The position numbers and the translations under genes are program-made. Source: Balneolaceae bacterium (GTDB lineage: Bacteria > Bacteroidota > Rhodothermia > Balneolales > Balneolaceae). Taken from it: 14,871 nt of DNA. Below, one piece after another: positions 6,666 through 12,758 of the stretch. Each line of letters opens with the position of its first letter. Position 1 is the first letter of the stretch. Below the pieces are notes generated by a model, which saw nothing but the letters and a program-made list of their open reading frames with translations, had not been told where the DNA came from and ran no database searches. The stretch spans positions 1-14,871 of the forward strand of contig SLAU01000082.1 in assembly GCA_007126675.1 (NCBI GenBank), read 5' to 3'.

Positions 6666-7274
6666 ATGATAGAAGTAAAAAACAGTGTGATTACGAGAGA
6701 TGTAATCAATAATGCGTACACTTACGAAGAATATCGCGAAATGATCGACAAATTATTGGAGGAGGGCAAAACCACGGGTGAAAATCACTCCGATGCGATG
6801 ATTCATTACACCAAGATGAATGTGCACAGGATGAACCGGATCGACAAACGCACCGGGCTCTCCGAAGAGGTGATTGAGAAACTGGAAACGGTTGACCGCC
6901 AAATGATATGGCTGGTTCTTACCGAAGCCTGGTGCGGGGATGCGGCACAATCGGTTCCGGTGATCAATAAAATGGCTGAGGCCTCCGAAAACATTCATCT
7001 GAGGCTGATATTGAGAGATGAAAATCTTGAGATCATGGATCAGTTCCTGTTCAGGGGCAAAAGCCGCTCGGTTCCGAAATTGATTATGCTTGATGCGGAA
7101 ACCCTGGAGGTACTGGCCGATTGGGGCGCGCGTCCCGCCGAAGCACAGGAGTTAGTAGATACGATGACAGGCTCCGAAAACATGGCCAAACAGGAAGTAG
7201 CAGAACACCTCCACAAATGGTACGCCGATGACAACGCCCAACAAATCCAAAAAGAAATCGCAGCACTTATTTAA
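6666..7274 (+). CDS. Thioredoxin-fold protein with a single active-site cysteine (WCGD)
   Basis: 202 residues. A helical N-terminal part (about 1-78) precedes a thioredoxin fold: strand IWLVLTEAWCGDAAQSVPVI with W89-C90-G91-D92, and the cis-proline loop SRSVPKLIMLD (Pro137). Classical thioredoxins have WCGPC; here the second (resolving) cysteine is replaced by Ala93 or beyond, and no other cysteine exists in the protein. It cannot form the usual intramolecular disulfide and would act by a monothiol mechanism or as a binding or peroxidase-like module. This architecture recurs in Bacteroidota-type 'thioredoxin family proteins'. It lies 19 bases after the UbiA-like gene in the same direction. 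No signal peptide, so cytosolic. Confidence 0.82.
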   Translation: MIEVKNSVITRDVINNAYTYEEYREMIDKLLEEGKTTGENHSDAMIHYTKMNVHRMNRIDKRTGLSEEVIEKLETVDRQMIWLVLTEAWCGDAAQSVPVINKMAEASENIHLRLILRDENLEIMDQFLFRGKSRSVPKLIMLDAETLEVLADWGARPAEAQELVDTMTGSENMAKQEVAEHLHKWYADDNAQQIQKEIAALI

Positions 7275-7314
7275 CTGAACTAACAACCGGGTGCTATTAC
7301 AGAACTTTTTTTTA

Positions 7315-7513
7315 GCCACGCCCCAAAGGGACAAGGAGGCACGGAAAACACGGAATAAAAAAAAGTCCCCCTTCGAAGGGGGATGAGCGAGCGCGTTCAG
7401 CGCTTGCTCCGGGGGATGACCTCTCGAAATTCTGCTCATTGCTAAAAAAGTGGAATCAATTTAAAGAATTTAAAACAGCACGAATCATTCAGTGCCCTCC
7501 GTGCCTCCGTGGC
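7315..7513 (+). repeat. Composite repeat: GCCACGGAGG-type arms enclosing a C-rich palindrome
   Basis: The left arm GCCACG (7315-7320) ... GGAGGCACGGA (7335-7345) pairs with the right arm TCCGTGCCTCC (7498-7508) and CCGTGGC (7507-7513). The left arm carries ~14 extra bases (CCCCAAAGGGACAA). Inside lie a perfect 18-bp palindrome, TCCCCCTTCGAAGGGGGA (7366-7383), and a second hairpin, GAGCGAGCGC (7385-7394) with GCGCTTGCTC (7400-7409). The inner part resembles the element at 4168-4208, so one repeat family appears to have inserted into another. Confidence 0.65.
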
Positions 7514-7607
7514 AATAATCCAGTTATGCATGGGGCACAAAAATTAATTTCCACCTCGAAACCCAAAAAGCTTTTCATTACTTTTAAGCTCATTCAAAAC
7601 AAAAACA

Positions 7608-7631
7608 GCGCCCTCTGCGCCTCAGCGGTTA
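7608..7631 (-). repeat. Single repeat arm abutting the aminotransferase start
   Basis: The plus strand reads GCGCCCTCTGCGCC then TCAGCGGTTA; its complement TAACCGCTGAGGCGCAGAGG is the canonical arm of the AACCGC-type dispersed repeat, also seen at 1068-1140. It occupies the position where a ribosome-binding site would be expected. Confidence 0.55.
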
Positions 7632-7634
7632 CCT

Positions 7635-8822
7635 ATGGCTGATTATTCCCAATCCTTTTACAAACACATCGCCCAAACCAGCGATTTCCCGATGGGCCTG
7701 GAAATTGAACGGGCTGAGGGCTGCAAAATCTACACCACCGATGGCAGGGAGTATGTGGACCTGATCTCCGGCATTGCCGTAAGCAGCCTGGGGCATCGTC
7801 ACCCGGCGGTGATAAAGGCAATTAAGGAACAGCTGGACCGCCACCTGCACGTAATGGTGTACGGCGAGTTTATCCAGAAACCGCAGAGTGAATTTGCAGA
7901 GCTGCTTACATCCAATCTGCCCGAAAAATTGGACCGCGTCTATTTCGTAAACAGCGGAACCGAAGCGAACGAGGGCGCGCTGAAACTAGCCAAAAAATTT
8001 ACCGGCCGAACAAAATTTGTGGCTTTTCGCGACGGCTACCATGGTGATACGCACGGCTCGCTCAGTGTAACCGGTCGCGATGTGTACCGCGACCCCTACC
8101 TGCCGCTGCTGCCCAATGTGGAGTTCCTCGATTTTAACGATCCCTCCGGCCTGGATGCGATTGACAACCAAACCGCCGCCGTCATCATGGAGCCGATACA
8201 GGGCGAGGGCGGAATCATTCCGGCCAACCCCGACTGGCTGAAAGAGATCCGCAGGCGGTGTGATGATACCGGTGCGCTGCTTATTTTTGATGAGATCCAG
8301 TCCGGCTTTTTCCGCACCGGCAAACTTTTTGCGTTTGAACACTACGGCGTGGTGCCCGATATCCTGAGTCTTGCCAAAGCGATGGGTGGCGGCATGCCGA
8401 TCGGGGCGTTTGTCTCTTCTTCCGAAATATTTGAGGTGTTCAAAAAAGATCCTCCGCTGAACCATGTAACCACATTTGGCGGCCACCCCGTGAGCTGCGC
8501 GGCGGCCCATGCCAACCTGCAAACCCTGCTCGCCGGAGATTTTGAGGCCAAAGCAGCCCGCATCGCCGAAATTGCCTGTCACATGCTGCGCGGAAAGGGA
8601 ATCACGGAAGTACGCGGGCGCGGCGCCATGCTGGGCCTGCAGCTCCGCGATTCGGAACTAACCAAAAACGTTGTGGAACACTGCTTCCAAAAAGGGATCA
8701 TCCTTGGATGGACCCTCCACTCCGATACCCTCGTCCGAATCGCCCCGCCGCTGATCATTGAAGAGGAGCTGCTCGAAGAGTGCTTCCGTGTGATTATGGA
8801 AGCGGTTGAGAAGTTTGCGTGA
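7635..8822 (+). CDS. Class III pyridoxal-phosphate aminotransferase (acetylornithine/ornithine aminotransferase-like)
   Basis: 395 residues, the normal length for the subgroup. It transfers an amino group between an omega-amino donor and 2-oxoglutarate or a similar keto acid. Motifs: an N-terminal substrate and dimer region with DGREYVDLISGIAVSSLGH (36-54), NSGTEANEGALKLAK (106-120; phosphate-binding SGTEAN), GYHGDTHGS (134-142), EPIQGEGG (186-193), IFDEIQSGFFRTGK (217-230, Asp219 contacting the pyridine nitrogen) and SLAKAMGGGMPIGA (245-258, Lys248 as the PLP Schiff base), with Thr280 (HVTTFGGHP) as the phosphate clamp from the other subunit. Acetylornithine, ornithine, GABA and related transaminases share these motifs and no arginine-biosynthesis neighbour is visible, so the substrate is open. 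There is no Shine-Dalgarno site, because a dispersed repeat arm ends 3 bases before the ATG. Confidence 0.9.
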   Translation: MADYSQSFYKHIAQTSDFPMGLEIERAEGCKIYTTDGREYVDLISGIAVSSLGHRHPAVIKAIKEQLDRHLHVMVYGEFIQKPQSEFAELLTSNLPEKLDRVYFVNSGTEANEGALKLAKKFTGRTKFVAFRDGYHGDTHGSLSVTGRDVYRDPYLPLLPNVEFLDFNDPSGLDAIDNQTAAVIMEPIQGEGGIIPANPDWLKEIRRRCDDTGALLIFDEIQSGFFRTGKLFAFEHYGVVPDILSLAKAMGGGMPIGAFVSSSEIFEVFKKDPPLNHVTTFGGHPVSCAAAHANLQTLLAGDFEAKAARIAEIACHMLRGKGITEVRGRGAMLGLQLRDSELTKNVVEHCFQKGIILGWTLHSDTLVRIAPPLIIEEELLEECFRVIMEAVEKFA

Positions 8823-8944
8823 TTGGGTAATATTGCGGAATAAAATTTATTCGGCGGTTTCTTCGGACAGTTTCAGTTTGTCGGATCTATGTTATTCGAT
8901 CAAGATATTGGTTTTATTTGTCATACAGGGATGAATGGATTATT
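8823..8944. other. Short spacer with possible weak terminator
   Basis: GAATAA (about 8838-8843) pairs with TTATTC (about 8847-8852) just after the aminotransferase stop, flanked by G/C pairs and followed by a pyrimidine run. This is a weak terminator candidate. Nothing else is seen before the first attC-like site. Confidence 0.25.
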
Positions 8945-8994
8945 ATCTAACAGAATTAGCGGATAGATGTCTTGCCGCTAAATACATGTTAGGC
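8945..8994 (+). other. attC-like site 0 (entry side of cassette 1)
   Basis: R'' box ATCTAAC (8945-8951, fits RYYYAAC), 5-base spacer, TAGCGG (8957-8962), 12-base loop, CCGCTA (8975-8980), 7-base spacer, R' box GTTAGGC (8988-8994, fits GTTRRRY). It is short (50 bases), its stem is perfect with no extrahelical base, and its sequence differs from the two downstream sites. It may be an attC from another source or a genomic site that captured cassette 1. Confidence 0.55.
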
Positions 8995-10057
8995 GCATTA
9001 ACTCAGTAGCTTATGAGTAGATTAAGTTCAGATTATTTATATCACTTTACACGTAAGTCTGATGCAATAGAAAAAATATTGCAATACGGTTTCCGGCATT
9101 CACTATCAAATGAAAAAATTTCCTTTGCTAATGTTCTACAGCAAAACTTCATTGCCTGCTTTTGTGATATAAAATTTTCTGAGATTTCGGCACATCGAGA
9201 ATGTTATGGGGATTATGCAATTTGTTTAAAAAAAGAGTGGGGAATAAATAATGGTGTTACGCCCGTAACTTATATTCATGAAACTTCACCAATATTTTCT
9301 GAGAAATCAAAAAGACTGAAAAACAAAAATCGATTTATTTTTGAAAACTTTGATCACAGAAAAAATAAATCCTTATTGAAGATTATTAAAAGATATTTAC
9401 GGCTTTCACTTTTGGAGGAGAGATCTGGTGAAAAAATTAATAATCCTGAACAAGCTCTCAGAAATAAAGGGATGAGAGATCAATACAATGATATCGACAA
9501 GGAACTGAGTTTATTTGTAGAGAACTTACAGAAGTATGATCTTGATAAAAAGTTTATAGAATATATATATGCTATTGGAAAAAATATTCTTGAATTAAAT
9601 GATCAACTTGAAAATAGGGACTGGTTAGCGAGAAGTTATTTTGATGAGTTTTCTTGTCCAAATCAGGGAAAAAGGATAAAGAAGGTACTTTATGATGAAA
9701 GAGAATGGCGGTCAGTGCAAGATGCATCATGGCTTAAAGTTGATTATGGTCCAGAAAAATATAACGAAGCAATCCATAAAGGATTCTTGCCTGAGAAATA
9801 TAATTTAAGATTCAAAGATGACGATATTATTGGAATAATACTTCCAAGCCAGAAAGAAGTAGACAACCTTATTGAGATGTCAAGTTCTGATAAATTTTTA
9901 GTCAGTCATAAAAAGATTAAGTCAATCACAGTCACTCCTGAAAACTTCAATAAAATTTAATTCTTGAAATTCGCCTAACAAAGTGTTTCCTGCTGACCTG
10001 TTCAGGTTCTTTGCTCAACTTTTGGATTGGTCGTCCGGCAGCACAAACCGCGAACCG
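8989..10057 (+). mobile_element. Gene cassette 1 (AbiGi-like)
   Basis: 1069 bases from the T after the cleavage G of GTTAGGC to the G of the next GTTATAC. It contains one gene (9013-9960) and its attC. The cassette's own TTAGGC end is complementary to its R'' box GCCTAAC, which shows the attC was whole in the circular form. Confidence 0.8.
9013..9960 (+). CDS. AbiGi-like abortive-infection protein
   Basis: 315 residues resembling the AbiGi family (one half of the lactococcal AbiG abortive-infection locus). The N-terminal block has the family pattern: SSDYLYHFTRKSDAIEKILQYGF (about 5-27), NFIACFCDIKFSEISAHRECYGDYAICLKKEWGI (about 45-78), then NGVTPVTYI. The middle (about 95-210) is a lysine-rich helical region. 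The C-terminal block has YDEREWRSVQDASWL (about 227-241) and DDIIGIILPSQKEV, a pattern also seen in DUF2971-type proteins. The biochemical activity of these proteins is not established to my knowledge. In AbiG a second protein, AbiGii, is needed; none is encoded here. It starts 18 bases after the cassette entry box and stops 12 bases before attC 1, so it depends on read-through or an internal promoter. The low GC content fits recent transfer. Confidence 0.75.
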   Translation: MSRLSSDYLYHFTRKSDAIEKILQYGFRHSLSNEKISFANVLQQNFIACFCDIKFSEISAHRECYGDYAICLKKEWGINNGVTPVTYIHETSPIFSEKSKRLKNKNRFIFENFDHRKNKSLLKIIKRYLRLSLLEERSGEKINNPEQALRNKGMRDQYNDIDKELSLFVENLQKYDLDKKFIEYIYAIGKNILELNDQLENRDWLARSYFDEFSCPNQGKRIKKVLYDEREWRSVQDASWLKVDYGPEKYNEAIHKGFLPEKYNLRFKDDDIIGIILPSQKEVDNLIEMSSSDKFLVSHKKIKSITVTPENFNKI

Positions 10058-10063
10058 TTATAC
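9973..10063 (+). other. attC site 1 (91 bp), end of cassette 1
   Basis: R'' GCCTAAC (9973-9979) and R' GTTATAC (10057-10063). Stem: GTTT (9985-9988) with AAAC (10045-10048), and TGCTG (9991-9995) with CAGCA (10039-10043), with unpaired bases between as expected for an attC. The distal arm (TGGTCGTCCGGCAGCACAAA, 10029-10048) is almost the same as in attC 2. Confidence 0.8.
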
Positions 10064-10088
10064 AACACAATCAAAATAAAGCCTTGAA

Positions 10089-10688
10089 ATGTTACCCGAT
10101 TATCCAGGACTAAAAGAAAAAATACAGGCCCAATTCATAATACTTATGAAAGAGCATGTTAAAAAGGTATTCCCTTTACAAGGTATGGTAAAAAGAAAAA
10201 TCATCCATGAGGGAACAAGTCCTGAATATCAATCTGAATTTAAAGGACATTATGAAGATGAGCTTACCAACTTAAAAACTTTTTCAGCGCAAGCATCATT
10301 CAGAAAAGACGAGCTGAGAATAATCAGTATGAGGGATATACTTGAGAGATATTTAGAAACAGCTGAAAAAATGGGCAAGGATATTGAATTAAATTCGCTT
10401 CAAGAGTTGTCTGAAAAATTAACAGAAAAAGGTCAGACTACAAGTATATCAAAATCTTTCACTCCGGATGATATCTTAAAAGCTATTGATTCTGTTGAAT
10501 TGTCATTTGATAAAAATGGTAATGCACAACTTCCAACAATTATGGCAGCACCAGAAACTGCTGAAAAGTTTAGCGAAGCAATAGTCAAATTAGATGAAGA
10601 GCCATATTTGTCTAAGTTCAGAGAAATAATCGATAAAAAAAGAAAAAATTGGAATGATAGAGAGAATCGTAGAAAATTGGTTGAATAA
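10089..10688 (+). CDS. Helical accessory protein of a putative two-gene nuclease system
   Basis: 199 residues, charged and mostly helical, without membrane segment, signal peptide or cysteine. Segments: an N-terminal MLPDYPGLKEKIQAQFIILM helix, an IIHEG turn (about 38-42), an acidic centre with MRDILERYLETAEKM, a FTPDDILKAIDSVELSFDKNGNAQLPTIM block (about 123-151) and a highly basic end, IIDKKRKNWNDRENRRKLVE. I recall similar uncharacterised proteins that share the 'LPDYP...', 'G.P..P...' and 'KKREEW..RE..RKLV'-type ends, but no function. It begins 25 bases after the cassette entry box. The last 35 bases overlap the nuclease-like gene in another frame, so the two are translationally coupled and likely act together, for example as specificity, sensor or inhibitor subunit and effector. 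Confidence 0.7.
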   Translation: MLPDYPGLKEKIQAQFIILMKEHVKKVFPLQGMVKRKIIHEGTSPEYQSEFKGHYEDELTNLKTFSAQASFRKDELRIISMRDILERYLETAEKMGKDIELNSLQELSEKLTEKGQTTSISKSFTPDDILKAIDSVELSFDKNGNAQLPTIMAAPETAEKFSEAIVKLDEEPYLSKFREIIDKKRKNWNDRENRRKLVE

Positions 10689-12285
10689 CGCCTCAGAAAG
10701 ATCTTTCCAGCTTCCGTTCTGTTATATATTGCAAAATCAGGGACATAAGATTCTGCACTTGACCCGCCATAGACCGATGGAGTTTGGTAAAGATGTGATT
10801 ACTATTGATTCAGGTGGTAACTATCATGCTTACCAATTGAAGCAAGGTTTTATTAATCAGCGTATTTGGACTGAGATATTTCCCCAACTTACTCAGCTTT
10901 GTTTTAAAAACTTAGCCCATCCACATGTGCCTAAAGATTCAATTTACACACCTTATTTAGTTACAAATGGGGGAATAGATGAAGAAGTTTACAGGGGTAT
11001 TGAAGATTTTAATGAAAGTTTAAAGGCAGCAGGTAGACCGATTTTAAAAATATTAAAGTATGATGATCTCTATACAGATTTCTTAACACTTGGCGCAAAA
11101 CTATGGCCAACAGAATTAGCTGATTATAAGAAGCTTATAGAATTCACAATATTTGACGGTAATGAACCTTTTCCAACTGAAAAATTGATTTCTCTTTTAG
11201 AATCACAACTCGAATTATCTTCTGCTGATTCATCTGTAATAAAAAATCTTCCGTCAGCAAAGAGACAAATTACAAGTAGTGCACTTCTTACTGCCTACTG
11301 TACCTCAAGTTATCTTGAAAAAGAAAATCATGTGGCAATTATAGAGGCATGGGTAATTTACTTATCGCAGGTAAATGCACTTTTATTAAAGCTCGATTTA
11401 GATATAAAAGAACTTGAAGAAGTATTTAAAATTGGTATGCAAATAATATTTCAGAGCTTACAGAACTTAACCGATGAATTGGAGCAAAGAGATGATTTGT
11501 TTGAAGGTAATATTATTTTTGATGCACCTTTTTATGGCTACAGGGCCACAAGGGTTGTTGGTCTAGTTGCAGTTTTATTTCTTTGGATTAAACTAAATGA
11601 CAGTGACAGAGAGCAACTTGATCGCGTCATTATAATCATCAATAAGTTTATAAAAGAATGTAGAATAATTTCAGAAGCGCACATTCCATATTTTCTTTCA
11701 ATTTATTGGGCAATGAGAAAATATGACTCAACTCAAAAGCCAGTAGGATTTCTAAAGATGATAATTGATACAATTATCGATGCAAGCAAAAAGGGATATG
11801 GTTTAGCAAACCCTTACTACCGAGAAAAAGATCTCATATCTTTACACCTCCAAAATATTCTGAAGTCAGAAATTGATCATTCTATAACCATTGGGATAGA
11901 ACCATTAGATGATAGTTTCGAATTTACTTCTTTCTACTTGTATGGGTTAGTTCAGATTTTTACAAGACTTAATTACAAGCAAGAAATGAAGTTTTTGTGG
12001 CCTTCAATTACTCGTTTTAATTTCAAACACTTTCAAATTGAGGAACATTGGCATTTTTTTAAATGGAGGAATAAAGATGTTGGAAAAGAAAAAAGTTATC
12101 TACCTGCTTTTACCCAAAGCTGGCAAGAATTGAAAGAAATCGCATCTAATTACGATGAAAGAAAAATACCAACACCATTAATAAATGATCCAATATTTGG
12201 TCTCCTTTTTTTGCTTTATTTTCCACATAGAGTCACTCCAGACATTATTAAGTTTTTAGACAATGAATTAAGACTAAAAATCTGA
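10654..12285 (+). CDS. Putative PD-(D/E)xK (Mrr-like) nuclease effector with a large uncharacterised C-terminal region
   Basis: 543 residues. The N-terminal ~130 residues carry a restriction-endonuclease-like signature: Glu15 in the first helix (NNASERSFQLPFCYILQNQGH), then E43-F-G-K-D47-V-I-T-I-D, and Y60-Q61-L-K63. The spacing G(K)D-x13-QxK is that of Mrr-type PD-(D/E)xK nucleases, where Asp and the QxK pair hold the metal. It is followed by a TPYLVTNGGIDEEVY segment (about 101-115), also like Mrr-fold cores. Residues ~170-543 are long, leucine-rich and helical with several hydrophobic stretches (for example VGLVAVLFLWIKL), and I do not recognise them; they could be a repeat-type sensor or partner-binding region. 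Coupled to the upstream gene by a 35-base overlap; stops 9 bases before attC 2. Likely role by inference: DNA-cleaving anti-phage effector. Confidence 0.72.
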   Translation: MIERIVENWLNNASERSFQLPFCYILQNQGHKILHLTRHRPMEFGKDVITIDSGGNYHAYQLKQGFINQRIWTEIFPQLTQLCFKNLAHPHVPKDSIYTPYLVTNGGIDEEVYRGIEDFNESLKAAGRPILKILKYDDLYTDFLTLGAKLWPTELADYKKLIEFTIFDGNEPFPTEKLISLLESQLELSSADSSVIKNLPSAKRQITSSALLTAYCTSSYLEKENHVAIIEAWVIYLSQVNALLLKLDLDIKELEEVFKIGMQIIFQSLQNLTDELEQRDDLFEGNIIFDAPFYGYRATRVVGLVAVLFLWIKLNDSDREQLDRVIIIINKFIKECRIISEAHIPYFLSIYWAMRKYDSTQKPVGFLKMIIDTIIDASKKGYGLANPYYREKDLISLHLQNILKSEIDHSITIGIEPLDDSFEFTSFYLYGLVQIFTRLNYKQEMKFLWPSITRFNFKHFQIEEHWHFFKWRNKDVGKEKSYLPAFTQSWQELKEIASNYDERKIPTPLINDPIFGLLFLLYFPHRVTPDIIKFLDNELRLKI

Positions 12286-12294
12286 TATAGTGTT

Positions 12295-12383
12295 GTATAA
12301 CAACGGTTTCGTGCTGACCGGTTCAAGCTTTTGCTGAAACTCAACGCTGGTCGCCCGGCAGCACAAACCGCAAGCCGTCACAC
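12295..12383 (+). other. attC site 2 (89 bp), end of cassette 2
   Basis: R'' GTATAAC (12295-12301); R' position GTCACAC (12377-12383), off the GTT consensus at one base. Strong stem: CGGTTT (12304-12309) with AAACCG (12365-12370), GTGCTG (12311-12316) with CAGCAC (12359-12364), and CCGG (12318-12321) with CCGG (12355-12358). C12310 and A12317 are extrahelical, as used by integrases to choose the strand. It closely matches attC 1 in the distal arm, so the two cassettes probably came from the same integron lineage. Confidence 0.8.
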
Positions 12384-12536
12384 AAATTCTCCTGTCCTCT
12401 TCTTCAAAAGCTTTGTAATTCGGTTAATATTTTTAAGGTGCATTTCGTTTTTCCGGCTCTCCAAAGATTCATTAATCTGTTTCAGAATTGCAGCGTTTTT
12501 GCAGTTACACCGACTACCGGCAAAACTTAATCTACA
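12384..12536. other. Spacer after attC 2; possible eroded reading frame on the minus strand
   Basis: No intact gene. On the minus strand the frame of the antitoxin continues open past its TAG stop for about 49 codons (containing CNCKNAAILKQINES and NINRITKLLKKRTGEFV) and ends in a TGA that lies inside the R' position of attC 2. It lacks its own good start and could be chance, or a remnant cut by cassette insertion. Confidence 0.25.
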
Positions 12537-12758
12537 CTACTCCCTTTCCCTGCTTTCCCGTACTGCTTCGTTCAGATCGTCAAGATTCAAATCAAGATCT
12601 ACACCTTCAATATCCAGCGGGGATCCCTGTTCTTTTACCGGCCGGAGAATAAACGTTTGGCCATCACGCTTCTTAATGGCGACCTTACCCTCTGATCGGG
12701 CTTCATTAAGAAGTTTTGCTAATTTTTGCCTGGCTTCGGAATATGTATAAACTTTCAT
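12537..12758 (-). CDS. Phd/YefM-type antitoxin of a PIN toxin pair
   Basis: 73 residues. The N-terminal half MKVYTYSEARQKLAKLLNEARSEGKVAIKKRDGQTFILRPV is the typical Phd/YefM DNA-binding fold (strand, two helices, a KRDG turn and strand), which dimerises on the operator. The acidic C-terminal part (DIEGVDLDLNLDDLNEAVRESRERE) would wrap the toxin. The ATG overlaps the toxin stop in an ATGA and is preceded by a strong GGAGG (12766-12770) at 7-base spacing. That Shine-Dalgarno lies inside the toxin gene, which would help produce antitoxin in excess from the toxin-first message. Confidence 0.8.
   Translation of the reverse strand: MKVYTYSEARQKLAKLLNEARSEGKVAIKKRDGQTFILRPVKEQGSPLDIEGVDLDLNLDDLNEAVRESRERE

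Larger units (their letters stand above)
7275..7634. other. Gene-free spacer filled by nested hairpin repeats
   Basis: 360 bases with no credible gene. Most is explained by a composite repeat (7315-7513) and an isolated repeat arm (7608-7631) that ends three bases before the aminotransferase ATG. The stretch 7514-7607 is A/T-rich and shows no structure I can name; the aminotransferase promoter would have to lie there. Confidence 0.6.
10058..12377 (+). mobile_element. Gene cassette 2 (two-gene putative nuclease system)
   Basis: 2320 bases, large for a cassette, holding two overlapping genes (10089-10688 and 10654-12285) and attC 2. TTATAC at its start is complementary to R'' GTATAAC at 12295. 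Confidence 0.8.
8945..12383 (+). mobile_element. Integron-type gene-cassette array without integrase (CALIN-like), two cassettes
   Basis: Three attC or attC-like sites (8945-8994, 9973-10063, 12295-12383) bracket two cassettes, all in the same orientation. For each cassette the entry box and its own R'' box are exact complements: GTTAGGC (8988) with GCCTAAC (9973), and GTTATAC (10057) with GTATAAC (12295). Coding frames fill the cassettes from 18-25 bases after entry to 9-12 bases before the attC. Base composition is visibly more A/T-rich than flanking genes. No IntI gene, attI or Pc promoter is in the window, so either the array is remote from its platform or it came by off-site insertion. 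Cargo looks like phage defence. Confidence 0.82.

Noticed and set aside
7986..8582. Long minus-strand frame of 198 codons inside the aminotransferase
   Set aside because: It is the complement of a fully conserved class III aminotransferase; the composition is that of an antisense shadow.
12331..12750. Plus-strand frame of 139 codons overlapping attC 2 and the antitoxin
   Set aside because: It reads antisense to a well-supported antitoxin and through an attC stem; its protein is Ser/Arg/Phe-rich with no family character.
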